Shown in pieces: positions 44,790 to 55,979 of a stretch of DNA of 64,000 nucleotides (position 1 is the first letter of the stretch; the number at the start of each line of letters is the position of its first letter). A program made the position numbers and the translations under genes. Source of the DNA: Margaritispora aquatica (taxonomy: Eukaryota; Ascomycota; Leotiomycetes; Helotiales; Discinellaceae); the NCBI GenBank assembly GCA_007644065.1, contig VJWN01000041.1, positions 34,187 through 98,186 of the forward strand. Direction: 5' to 3'. The notes beneath the pieces were generated by a model. That model saw only the letters and a program-made list of their open reading frames with translations, had not been told where the DNA came from and made no database searches.

Positions 44790-45400
44790 CTCGAGGGCTT
44801 CAAATCTGCCTTAATAAGACTTTAGAACAAATAGCGTACTACCAGACTAATGTCTATTACCTAATAGCCCCCCCTTTTTAATCTCGGTTAACTTTTACGC
44901 TAAAAGCTTAACCGTACTACGTCTTCGAAGCCCTTCTTCTCTTAGCAGGCTAAGAGTACGAAGGCACAAAGGTAATCGCATTAACGTCCCGAAAAGATAA
45001 ACAGAACATTACTACTACCTTAGAACTTACTACTTGAAATTTTCAGGGCTCTAACTAGCCTATCTACTACTAGCTCTTCTAGCCCTTAATGGCCACTTCC
45101 TTTACGTATTCCGTCTTTACCGAATTCCTCTAAGTTTCGTAATCTACACTTCTTTAGATTTCGCTCCTTGAATAACCGCTTAGTATTATCTCTCTCTAAG
45201 GGTTAGGCTGTATTATTTATGCCCCTAATCCTACGACAATAGCTATAGAGTCCTACACTTAAGTGGCGACTAATATACCAACTTAGAGGCCAAATAATAT
45301 CTAACTATCATTCTTTGTCTAACTTTCTAAGGTAGTTAAGAATAACTTCAGATCGTTGTACAAACTCAAGCTTACTAGCCAAGCTGTTTTCTAGCGCGAG
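44790..45400. repeat. Diverged duplicate, copy 1
   Basis: Sequence such as GGGCTTCAAATCTGCCTTAA (44797) and a CAAGCTTACTAGCCAAGCT stretch (45366) recur in similar order at 45610 and 46390. The intervening sequence is partly alignable. Probably a decayed gene or element duplicated in tandem; the coding content was not recognised. Confidence 0.4.
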
Positions 45401-45668
45401 GTATATTTAGAATCTTCGGAAATAGTATAGATACTAAGAAAATTAATATAGTATACTTCGCTTATAGCTAAGAATAACTTTATCCTAGTTTAGCTATTAG
45501 ACTACCTATCAATAACGAAACGAAGGTAGCGTCGCTGTTTTTAATACTTTACACTAGGACTAGTTATAAGTAGAGATTCGTGCCTTCTCATTGCGCTTCT
45601 AGGCCTCAAGGGTATCAAATCTGCCTTAACAAGGTTGTGACATACCAAACTCGTCTGATAATTCATAT

Positions 45669-45676
45669 TACGTGAC
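45669..45676. other. Left 8-bp target-site duplication TACGTGAC
   Basis: Identical to 46152-46159 on the other side of the MITE. Confidence 0.9.
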
Positions 45677-46151
45677 CAGAGTGGCCAATAAGCAAGCCAG
45701 CTAATCAGCTAGCTTATAAGCTACGCCAAGAAGCCTATCAGCTTGAGAGTTAATTTATATTAGTAAGTAAGCGTAGTATTCCTCCGCTGATAAGCTAGCT
45801 TCTAAGCTTAAAGGTTAATTTTTATAGTTTTCGAAGTCTATTTATAGTTAAATAAAGCTCTTTTATTAGTCGAAATCGACGAGTTTTTAATTATACTCTT
45901 CGCTTCCGCCTTAGTTATATAATATAAGATTTATATTATTATAGTATAAAGTTTTATAAATTTTATACCTTGATTTTATACTTTTATACTCTGTATAATT
46001 AATAATAACTAAGGATATTATTATACTCTTCGCTGTCAGCGAGCTTATAAGCCGTTGTTAGTAAGTCAGCGAAGATTCTCAATTATATCAGCGAGTTAGC
46101 TATGAGTTCCTCTCGCTGATTAGCTGACTGACTGACTTATTGGCCACTCTG
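45677..46151. mobile_element. hAT-type MITE, 475 bp
   Basis: The left end CAGAGTGGCCAATAAG is an exact inverted match of the right end, and similarity continues inward (CAGCTAATCAGC). A perfect 8-bp duplication TACGTGAC flanks it. An 8-bp duplication and CAGxG terminal bases are the hallmarks of hAT elements. The interior is AT-rich, has no transposase frame and contains several CAGCGAG/GCTGATTAGCT subterminal motifs in both orientations. It is therefore a non-autonomous element mobilised by a transposase encoded elsewhere. Confidence 0.92.
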
Positions 46152-46159
46152 TACGTGAC
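46152..46159. other. Right 8-bp target-site duplication TACGTGAC
   Basis: Copy of 45669-45676. Confidence 0.9.
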
Positions 46160-46430
46160 CGCCCCTTTTCAAGCTCGGCTACCACTTGGTGCCCTCTTCG
46201 GCCCCAAAGCAGAGATTCATACTCATAAGCTGGCGGAGATGGCCATTAGGTTCTTCACAGCGTTTAATATCCCGACTTAGTATTAAATTTATAATACCGA
46301 ATATATTGCTATAAAATTATCTATACAACTTTGTGGGGTCATATTTCCTCTATGTAATCCGCGTGTTTCCGTTCGCTATTCAGACTCGAGCTTATTAGCC
46401 AGGCTAACTTTGGGTTGGCGCCAGAGGCCT

Positions 46431-47059
46431 ACGTAACCTACTATCGATGCTCCTCGCCGTCGACATACAGCTTGACGCGAGCTTTTCCGAATCTACCTAC
46501 TTTAGTCTATAGCCGTAGATCCAAAAAAGAAATTGAAGTTATTCTTAGCTATAGGAGGAGCACTAACCCCCCCTTACTGTACCCACTTTGTCGCCCAGCT
46601 AATTAGGTAGGCCGTATAGGTATACACTATCGTATATATCGGACAAAGAGGAAACCTCTTAGTGGAGCCAGTATAAGAGGTTATTGTTGTATACTACTTT
46701 AGTAAATATAGCCCGGTCGTTGAGCTTCCTTTCCAACATACGGATACAAGGGTGCTCGTCATCTGAAGTGTCTTGGAAGCACCGATGAACACCGATATAT
46801 AACTCTTATTCCCCCCCTCTACTCTATGTTTAGCATCTCTCTTTATTATCTCTTTCACTACCCTACTTTATCTATTATCTCTTATCTATCGACTTGATTC
46901 CTATACCTAATTTTATTAGGGACTTCTAATATAAAACTAGTCGTTACCTCTTTTATTAGCTATAGCTTATACTTTATTTCTATCTAACTAGTTCAATATA
47001 TATCTATCTAAGACTATTGCTGTCTTTGTATACTCCTCTTTTCTAATTCTAATCATTCC
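46431..47059. other. No gene recognised
   Basis: It contains a short clean plus frame (46415-46606) without a recognisable family. Confidence 0.35.
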
Positions 47060-48140
47060 GATATTGTTCATACTCTATGTTTTGTACATTCTCTGGGCTC
47101 GCTCCTAGAATTAGGTTATACTACAATCGACTACTCGTGATAGCTGGAAGAAGGCTAAGGGTCACATTCATTAGGTCTACTCCCTCGTATTCCTTGTTAT
47201 TACGATTCTCCTTCTCATATACTCAGTTACTCTAGTAGTAGAAGTAGAGATAAAGGTAGAGGTAAAGGTATTACTGTTCGGCCTAAGATTGTTGGTTCTT
47301 ATCTAAGAGGTAGATATTATATGCCTTACTTAAACCAAGCTAGTAACTAATGTTAGTAGACCCTGGACTTAAGAATTACCGAGAAAGCGAATCTATGGAT
47401 TATTCTGGTTAGTGCTTCCGTAATTTGTCCTATTGTAATAGCTATATGGTTATCATAAGCCACACCAGAAAGGCACCTAGGAATCAAAATATACCTTGTA
47501 ATATTTAATATCTATCTCTTAGCTCGTACCCTTTACATAATCTAGTCTCTATAGCTTCTTGACAGGACTTGGCCATCTTCCTAGAGAGCGGAACCCTAGG
47601 ACGTGTTATAAAATATATTTACTATTAAATAGAATATTAAACTAGCGATTAACCTAATTAAGGTTAGTCTACTCCTTATTATACTTACTCTAGGATTTTT
47701 GGCGAAGATAAGTTAGAAAATATTATTATAGGTTTGTAATAATCACTTTGTTCTAGGAGACATTTACTAATTAACGGATAAGTAACTATTATAGCTATCT
47801 CGGAATTCTCGCTTATTTTTTACCTTATCTTCTAGGCTATAGGTACTTATACTCTGTTCAAAGTAGAGAGGATAGCAAGATATAGAGATGATTTAGTCTA
47901 CAACCTAGTCTCTATTGATGGTGGGCATACGTACGGGGGCACTAGAACGTCATCAACTAGTATTATTATCATTGAGCGGCAGGTGTATATACTCAGAAGT
48001 GACGGAGCTTCCGTATTATTTGCACCACCACCAGCGACCGTAGCTACTACTATTGATAGCTCGATCTATCTTCAGCTATCTTTAACTAGTTTGCTAGTAC
48101 TTACTAGCAAATAGTAGCTAGAAGAAGTACTTAGTTAAGG
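47060..48140 (+). pseudogene. Decayed membrane-protein remnant
   Basis: Plus-strand frames show hydrophobic helices, e.g. VYSLVFLVITILLLIYSV near 47180-47235 and IAISEFSLIFYLIFQAIGTY near 47785-47850. A polar tail, NLVSIDGGHTYGG, lies near 47905-47945. Stops are TAG/TAA and at least one frame change is needed. It looks like a multi-pass membrane protein with a cytosolic tail; the family was not recognised. Confidence 0.35.
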
Positions 48141-48424
48141 ATAGATAGCGAGTAGATAGTAGTAACGGTATTGTTATTCTCGATAATAAGGAAAGTTAGA
48201 ACGGTAATAAAGATTATAGATTAGATAAGATATAGATTAAGTTTGATTCACTAACTAGATATCTAGAATACGAAGACTTAGAAGCGTAGTAGTTCTATTT
48301 TATTAATAGTATAATAGGCATAGTCTTATAAGCAACGTCTTAAAGGGAATTTCATTCAATTTCGAAGCCAACCAAGCTTATATTCTATAATACCTTTAGT
48401 TACGTTATCCCGTTCCTTCAAAGT

Positions 48425-48866
48425 TCCATATTCGGTACGTACTCCTTTAGCTTAGCTATACACAAAGTAGTAACAGTTCGTAGCCAGCGCCACGTATAGG
48501 CAAGAGATTCCGACTTCGCTAACCGTCCTAAAGAGCCGATATTAATACATTTAGTCCACAGCAGTCGCCTAATAGATCCTTATACAATAATAACGTTTAG
48601 TACTATATTAATTAGTAAGCTTAAAGAGCTTAATCGTTATAGATACTATAACTAGTTCACCAAAGGCTTTTCGAGATTCACCGCGAAGTAGAGAAGTGCT
48701 CGCTCTATTACTATAGATCGTAACGATCCTTTAAGTTAGAATACTTTACTAAAGTATAATAAGTAGATAAGCTTAGTCTTAGGTCAAATACTTTTTAATC
48801 TAAGAGACTCCGGCTTACTTAAAGTTAAACGCTGTTTAGGTTTTCACCCTCCCGGTTCTCATTAAC
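48425..48866 (+). pseudogene. Unidentified coding remnant
   Basis: One plus frame reads as protein for about 145 codons with four TAG stops, ending at TAA after LGFHPPGSH. Examples are ARDSDFANRPKEPILIHLVH near 48500-48560 and ISLVLGQILFNLRDSG near 48770-48815. TAGs sit where Gln is plausible. The family was not recognised. Confidence 0.4.
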
Positions 48867-50259
48867 AGCTACGAAATCAACCAAAGAGAAGGATACACTA
48901 CTACGCTAGTTATCTATAGTAGATACTACTTATATAAATATAGTTAGGTTTTACTATTACTAACAATAAATCCGATACTATATAATAGTAAGGATTATAA
49001 AGAGAATAATAATATACTTTAACCTCTATATATATAATATATTAACGTCTAAGGTTAAAGTCTAGTTAGAAAAAAGAATAAAGTAATTTATATAAGTTTA
49101 TTATACTTTAAGTCTATATATCGTACTTATAACTTATATCTCGAAAAGCTTTAAATACTTATAGTCGGTCTTGAAGGAGATCGATCTATAAAAGTAGTAG
49201 TTAATAAGATTAATTAAGTACTATACCTATACCCTTATATACTTACCTAACACCGCCTTTAGGATTACTTGGCCGGCTAAGCAAGTTATACCCTATAAGG
49301 TATAACCTTTAGAGTATTAGATATTAAGAAAAGAAGAATAGAAAGAAATATAACAGCAATGAAAAGAGGACTGTATATATATATAGAACGGTCTTATATA
49401 CTTCTTTAGAATAAAGCTAAATTAACTTCGAAGTTCCTAGTAATACTACTATAGTACTTTACCTTAGGACGATTCCTCTTTACTAATATAAGCGAGTTAG
49501 CTCTAAACTAAGAACTATACTTACTAAGGATTATATATATAGTTATAATAGTACTACTCGGTCCTAGCAGGGATATAAAATAGTCTTATAGAACCGCCTT
49601 CCTTAAGTAGCTATACTATAAAAATAATAAGAGATCGAAGTATTAAAGTATTAAAGTATTAAAGTGCTATACTATTGAAGTATCGAAGTATTATTATTAA
49701 AGTGTCGAAGTATTACTATTAACTTCGAACCTAGAGTTAATCTAGAAAAAGAATCTATAGAAAAGTTAGTATATAATCTAATATAGGAGAGAGGATTCTT
49801 TTACCTTTTATAGGTGTAAGTATACGATCTACGAAAAGAAAGTAAAGTAAAGCTATAAAATTTTCTATTTACAAGCGAATAGAGAGGCTTTTTCTATAGA
49901 TCGTCCGCGTGTAAGTAGACGTTCGATCTATAGAATAAAAGATAGAAACCAAAGCTTTTAATCTTTAGTTAATTTAATCTAAAGTTACTATATATAGAAT
50001 CGATTTAACGTTAGTAAAGGCGTTGTATTAGCGAGGGGTTACAAGTAGGACTATTTACATAACCTCCCCTCCTTTTAAAGACAACTAATATATAATAGTA
50101 TTTTGCTTACTATAACTAGCCCTTATATCTTAGAACTAAATATATATTTAATCACTTTGTCCCGATTACCTTTTAGGGAAATCTTAAGGTTAAGTATATT
50201 ATATTTAAGATAAAAGTCTAATTTATTTCTAGTTACAACTCTTCTTCAGATAGTACCTT
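48867..50259. other. Very AT-rich region, no gene recognised
   Basis: It holds the short repeat at 49632-49725; otherwise nothing. Confidence 0.45.
49632..49725. repeat. AAGTATT-rich short tandem repeat
   Basis: Repeats of AAAGTATT and CGAAGTATTATT, 8-12 bp, irregular. Confidence 0.6.
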
Positions 50260-52130
50260 AATTATAAGCTATCGATCTAGTATATTTCGCGATTTATATA
50301 CACGCTCTGATTCCTTATTTGTGAGACCCTCTAATTCTCTATTTGTAAGAAGCAAAGTTGTTCCTGCTTGCGGTTCCCCATTTATAAGACCCTCTAATTC
50401 TCTATTTGTAAAAAGTAAAGTTTTTCCTGCTTGCGAAGGCGGTTCCCCTCCTGGCTTTTTGCGTTTTAAATTACGTTTAACTACTAATAAAACTCTATTC
50501 CCTGACTAAGATAATCTATTATAACACTTACTATATATAAAAAAGGTACCTAGAGTATTTTGAATTAAGAATCCTTGTTTAGCGTAAATTTTGGCTCTAT
50601 CTTCAATGTCGTACTTAGTAAATAGTATAGTACACAAGGTCTACGAATTAGTAATATTAAGGAACTTAATATTCGTATCCTCGTGATCCGCTAGAACTAT
50701 AGCACGCTTATTTTCCCTATTGCTAAAGCCGTGGTTATCGCCTTATACTATATCGTATATATTATCGTTATCGTTTATATTCTAGAGAATATACGATGGG
50801 GTTTAAGAAATATTAGAAGTTTAGGTAAGTACGAATAAACCTATATTAGGTATATTTGCTTTAGCTATACTAGTATCGTTATCTAACTAAATATTAACTA
50901 TTCTAAAGAATCCGAGATATATATACCTCTTGACAAAGAATGAGCTAACCTTATATACGGTATCTTTCTATAGCGGTATATATATCTTAGGAAGGAAAAG
51001 GTAAACATTATCGTTGTCGGCTCCTTTCTCTAATTTCTTATCCTCGTGTCTATATGATCTTCTGTAACGGCGAGATAAAGGCTCTCTAGAGTTAGGGGTT
51101 AAGATGGTTAGCTCGGTTGTAGGATCTACTACGATAAGTGAGTTTGATATATAGGTAGTAAATGCTGATATAAGTGCCGGTAGGATAGGAGTACAGAAGG
51201 AGAAGATCTCGGTTAGTAAGGTATAGAGTATATCTAATAGTAACCGATTACCGGGATCGCCTTTATCATTATAATCCCGATATATCGAAAGTCCTAATTT
51301 CTTAGCTAACTCGAGAAGCTTAAACCCTAAGAATTTCTTGGTAACGTTTATTTTCTGACGGAATGGATTCATGTCTTTCTTTATATAGATATTTAATGGT
51401 TAGGTAAAGTACCGTATAGTAGTAAGGAAGAGTTAACGTACTATAAGATCGAAACGGATATTAAAACTACTTTGAGTACTAATGAAAGAAAATTTATTTA
51501 TTTGTATTAGTAAGGTACTATTCTTTCCTCTAGGAAATATATATCGGAGTCGCTCTCTAACTATACCCTCTCTAGAACTAGGAAGCAATGCGTTAATAGC
51601 CTTCACCGTAGGCTTAAGATATCTAAGGTCTTTGAATAAGGTAAAAAGGCTAGGTATAATGGTTTTAACCTACAGCAAGCGGGATAGAATCTGTGCTTGT
51701 ATATTTACGTCTTGGATCGCTAGGAATAACCTCCTAGAGTGTATCTCTTTTCGTAAAAATTCCGTATTAAGTTTAGATATACCTAGAGCTTGAAGTTCGA
51801 TTAGTTTTATAGTATTTTAATTAATCTAAGGTAAAAGATTGACGTCTCTAATAATACTGATCTAGACCGAATAAATTCGCGAGATATAATTGATAATCTC
51901 TTACGTAATATAAGTATTATAGTCTTGATATAAACTTAAATCTTACTTTGTTATATCTTAATAAAAGAAAAATATCTAACGAGCCAAGATAGAAAGCTAG
52001 CTAAAGGCCCTAGAAGGTTAAGATAAAATCTAGAGCTCGTACTAAAAGGTTTCTCTTTAATAACTTTTTTAAATCTCGCTCCTGGTTAGAGGTAACCTGA
52101 GCGAACTAACGGCCCTCTCTAATCTTATCG
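50260..52130 (-). pseudogene. Conserved-looking fungal protein of unknown function, RIP-inactivated
   Basis: A minus-strand frame can be followed from about 52130 to 50300. It reads KEIHSRRLFLAIQDVNIQAQ (about 51750-51690), SLFTLFKDLRYLKPTVKAIN and SSREGIVRERLRYIFPRG. A 134-codon clean stretch (50968-51372) follows, with KKFLGFKLLELAKKLGLS and RRYRRSYRHEDKKLEKG. Stops are TAG/TAA at Gln-like positions. A hydrophobic stretch near 51200-51140 could be a membrane or buried helix. The C-terminal part overlaps a two-copy repeat (50320-50450). I do not recognise the family. Confidence 0.5.
50320..50450. repeat. Two-copy direct repeat, about 65 bp
   Basis: ACCCTCTAATTCTCTATTTG occurs at 50325 and 50389, each followed by AAAGT..TTCCTGCTTGCG and GGTTCCCC. 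On the minus strand it duplicates a peptide beginning GEPQAGTT. Confidence 0.7.
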
Positions 52131-52996
52131 CTATTAAACTAATATAGTCTAATCTGTCTATATATTTCGCCGCTAGTGTAGTTTGTTAAGTAAGAGTACC
52201 CTTTACGGAAGATTCTCTTCGAGTTATTATTAAGACTTATAGGTAATTAGAAGGTGAAGCTTAGAAATATAATAACGTACCTTAACTATAAAGATTAACA
52301 AGCTACTAGCTATCTCCTGAAGGAAGGTATTCCTTCGCTGTGCATATTCTGTGCTAGCCATAAAGACATTGTAATTAAATTACGCTTAGTAATAAAAATT
52401 TAGCTAATAAGTACCCGGATTTTGTTTTAAACTAATCTACTATTATATTAAAGTAGTAAAGAAGTAACGCGAGTCCCGTATCGTCAATTATACTAAGCAC
52501 ACTGTAGTCCCTCTTATACTGAAAACAACCTTCAGCTTTAAAGTTACGCTTAAGAGACGTAACTAGCTTTTAATTAATTAAACGAATAGGATTAAGGAAT
52601 TAAAGTTATAAAAGATATACTCGAACAGTACCTTTAAAATATAGTGCTTTACTATCTACGAACACCTTCTTAAGCGACGCGAGAAGTTTTAAGCCTAAAG
52701 AGCCTATAGATACAAAAGAGTAGCTAAGTACACGAGCACGTTATATAATTACGTATCAAATATTATATATAGTTTAAGAAGAGCGAAAAATCCGAGGCCT
52801 TAATATTTTAAGACGAAATGCCCTACTAGGCCCTACTAAGCCCTACTAAAAACCAAATTACCCTACCTCTCGATCTACTAATCTCCTTATTCTATATTTT
52901 AATTTAAGGCGTAATAGTCTCTAGTTGAATATATGTAATAAATAGAATTAAGAATACTAGAGAAAGGCCCTGGGTAAGAAATCGGTGCTAAACTTT
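52131..52996. other. No gene recognised
   Basis: TA-rich sequence; no consistent frame found. Confidence 0.4.
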
Positions 52997-54052
52997 TTAA
53001 TAAAGTACGTAGTGCGGGAGGGTTGAACTTACGTTTTTAACTTCAACTAAGGGTGAGTACGAGCTAATCTCTAGGAAATTTCTAGCTTCTGCAGACCAGT
53101 GATGAGGGTGTAATAAAGTCAGCTTGCTATCCAGAGTATATCCGCTTGTAGTTACACCCTTTTGCATCATTGCGAGCGCTAGCATTCCCAATACTCGTGC
53201 TGAAGTAAATCCAGCATCTTTACAATGCTCGACATATGCGAGTTTCAATACCCCATCATGAGTAAATAAAACATTAGAGGGGTTGAAACTATTGTAACAT
53301 AGTTGCTGAGACTCTAGGTATCGCATACCTTCGAAGATCTAACCTAGTTAATAGCTACTACGATGAATGTAACCGAATATACACACTTGATGACAAATTG
53401 TAGCGATGTGTAGTTCTTCTAATTCGAACGGCATTGCAATAAGTTGTTTTAAAGAGACTTGTGCAAATTCGGAGACAAGGATATTTTTTTCGTCAAACTT
53501 ATAAAGTTCTAGAAAAGCTAGGAGATTTTGATGCTAATATCCAACAATACATAAGGCAGTAGGAACGCTCCGGATTTCCTTGATAGTGACGAGGTGGAGA
53601 GGTATAGTGTTGGAATATGCTACCTTGACGTTGCCGGTCTTGTTAACAGCTCGAATAAGGGTGTATTTTTCCCAGGGATCTTGATGAATAATAAGAGAAA
53701 GTATCTGCGTATTACTAACTACAGCAGTGCGTGTTTCCTTTCCTGAGATATCTAGTAGCTGCGTGCTGTTGACGACGACAGTGTGTGTTTGCTTTTCTGG
53801 GATTGCCAGTAGCTGTGTGTCGTTGATCTTCACTGGTAAACGCGGTCCAACAGGATCTGATCTAGGGATGTCATATGACGTGATTCTCTGATGATCCGAG
53901 CGCAATAGGGACAACTCTTGTTCTGGCTTTCCTGGGAAGCGTGTCTTTCTGCGTGATATATCGTGATTGCTATGTGTAGATAGGATAGTGGTGTTTTTAT
54001 GAAACTCTTCTCCAGGAAACTGTGTCAGTCTCCGTACTTGAGTAGCTTCCAT
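52997..54052 (-). pseudogene. Fungal protein pseudokinase, nearly intact
   Basis: ATG at 54050-54052. Exon 1 begins MEATQVRRLTQFPGEE, followed by a Ser/Thr-rich linker with three copies of a TQLL-type repeat (about 53835-53690). Then comes the N-lobe YTLIRAVNKTGNVKVAY..LVTIKE, with Lys at the VAIK position (about 53590). One in-frame TAG at 53534-53536 interrupts GY*HQNLLAFLEL. After the 48-nt intron the C-lobe reads IFEGMRYLESQQLCY, then NPSNVLFTHDGVLKLA. The catalytic HRD Asp and the DFG motif are absent, so it is a pseudokinase by sequence. It ends YVLY at a TAA at 52997-52999. CA/TG content is normal, unlike neighbouring DNA. With the intron removed only one premature stop remains. Confidence 0.75.
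53339..53386 (-). other. Predicted 48-nt intron in the pseudokinase gene
   Basis: GTGTGT donor, TTAAC branch-like site and TTAG acceptor. Removal deletes two in-frame stops and joins ICHQ to IFEGMRYL, restoring a continuous kinase helix. Confidence 0.75.
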
Positions 54053-54190
54053 TTTTTGGCCGAATTTAGTCGGAAAATAATTGAAGTATTGAAGGGATAT
54101 AGATTGCTAGATTTGGTAGGGTGATTTGATTGCACTTGAGCTCGCTTTCGGTGCTTGGCTAGCTCCACCTTTTCTACTACTTTTAATGTC

Positions 54191-54320
54191 GAAAACTGGC
54201 TATGTTGACCCAAAAACCTCGACTTTTCCCACCACTTTTGTTGCCAAAAACTGGCTATGTCGACCTAAAAACCTCGACTTTTCCTACTACTTTTGTTGCC
54301 GAAAACTGGCTGCTTCGGTC
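54191..54320. repeat. 55-bp tandem repeat, about 2.4 copies
   Basis: AAAACTGGCTATG recurs at 54192, 54247 and (as AAAACTGGCTGC) 54302, with CCTCGACTTTTCC in each full copy. It lies in the 5' flank of the pseudokinase gene. Confidence 0.75.
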
Positions 54321-54452
54321 TACGAACCTTAAATTTTTATACTGATTTAGTTGTTATAAATTACTAAAACAATAAAGCTAGTCTCTCTTACTTTAAAAAG
54401 ATATAGGAAACTACTATTTTAACGGAGTATATTAGTATTATTAATTTTAAAA

Positions 54453-54677
54453 ATGTTACCTAAGCCAAATATTACGAAAAGAATTCAAATAGTTTTTAAG
54501 AAAGCCTATGATCTTAGAGAAATAAAAGATATTGAAGTAGTTGTTATTATCTATCACAATAGACGATACTCAACATTCAATTCTTTAGATTCTAAAGAAT
54601 GGCCTCCAAGTATAGTAAAAATCGTATATACTTCTTTAGACTTTGTTTTTTATAGAATAACTACTTATTTTTTATAG
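54453..54677 (+). CDS. Short MADS-box-like protein
   Basis: Intact 74-codon frame with ATG in a purine (-3 A) context. TKRIQIVFKKAYDLREIKDI followed by VVVIIYHNRRYSTFNS matches the MADS-domain pattern (basic helix, KKA.EL, acidic turn, hydrophobic strand, then G/N..Y). It continues with KEWPPSIVKIV, a tail seen in short fungal MADS-like proteins. No stop interrupts it, in contrast to most of the window. Splicing to the next small ORF (54720) was considered but no convincing donor/acceptor pair was found. Confidence 0.5.
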   Translation: MLPKPNITKRIQIVFKKAYDLREIKDIEVVVIIYHNRRYSTFNSLDSKEWPPSIVKIVYTSLDFVFYRITTYFL

Positions 54678-54719
54678 TAAAAGTTATTTCTACTAACGAA
54701 AACATTTGGGCTGTAAGAA

Positions 54720-54857
54720 ATGGAAACAATAATTAAGCGTCGGGTACCTAGTCTTGAGAAAATGACAGCTAAAAATCAGAAAAAATCAGAATTACTAGGT
54801 AGATATAAGACTTTGGTTAATAAGAGAGAGAGTGAAAGGCTATTGGAGAAGGAAAAA
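54720..54857 (+). CDS. Small basic ORF after the MADS-like gene
   Basis: ATG at 54720 opens METIIKRRVPSLEKM, 45 codons in all, ending LLEKEK then TAA. It is Lys/Glu-rich and probably helical. It may be a second exon of the MADS-like gene or its decayed coiled-coil (K-domain-like) part. Evidence is positional only. Confidence 0.3.
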
Positions 54858-55979
54858 TAAACTAAAATAAGTAGAGTAATAGAACTAAGAAAATTTTACA
54901 ATAAAAGAGATTTCTTTTTAATAATTTTATATCTTGTCTATCTTTATACTTTAAAGAAAGATTTCTATATATTAAACCTATCTTATCTTATTAAAAGTCT
55001 ACTTCGTTTCTTAACTTTTTTTTTAAAAAACAAAAAAAAAAAAGGTTATTAAATTGGATAGCCTACAAAATTCGACAGGCTATTAGTTTCAATAGACAAT
55101 TAGATTCTACAATCAAAGATCAAAACTATACTTAATAGGAGAATAACCTAGACTATATAAATTAGAAACCGTTTATTGTATTTTTAAAGCGATTTCAAGG
55201 GATTAAAACGATAACTTCTTTGTAAGTAAGTATTACCTTTAGGACTTAGAGGCTAACTAATTTAAAGGCTTAAGTATATATTCGCTACTATTGTTTTTAG
55301 AACAAGCCTTGCTTCTTTAGTCAATAGTAGATCGAATACTAACTACTAGTAAATTATAATACTTGGTTTCACCAACACTTAGTGCAAACATCGTACCACT
55401 TAAACTCTACTCTTTACTTCGTTTGATCATAATACTAGACCTATCGTATAGTCGTTTCTATACAATAATAACCCAAGTATAGATACTAGTATAGACCCTT
55501 ACTGTCCAAGACCAGTCAACTCGTTTTAGTATATAGAATCATCTACATCATTGGAAAACTACACTAGACCTTATAATACCAATGAATTTATATTCTATAA
55601 CAATTAATCATAAGTAACAAGTGTTAATTTTTTTACTTATAGATAATTAGATTAGAGCTACTTACTATTTTTAAACGAAACTACATCTTATATTAGAGTT
55701 AAAATACTAGTAGGATAATCGTTTCAATTGATTTAGAGAGACCTCCAAAGGTAGAAAGAGGATAAGATAAAGTAAAGGAGAATATAAAGATAAAATAAAA
55801 AACAGCTTAACTTTAATTCTAAAACAATTTTATCTAAAGCTAAAGATTTATTTAGATATCTTAATACTTATAGATATTCTTAAACATTATAGTGACCTTC
55901 TTTTCCTTGTTTATATTCGTATTAAGGGTTTTTAAGGCCTTTAGAACTACCTACTTATGATCCTTTACGAGCTTACACT
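54858..55979. other. Very AT-rich region, no gene recognised
   Basis: It includes A and T runs near 55018-55047. Nothing else. Confidence 0.45.

Larger units (their letters stand above)
45600..46430. repeat. Diverged duplicate, copy 2, interrupted by a MITE
   Basis: Matches copy 1 at both ends. The plus frame across the right part reads FQARLPLGALFGPKAEIHTH near 46168-46230, so it was coding once. The MITE at 45677-46151 splits it. Confidence 0.4.
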
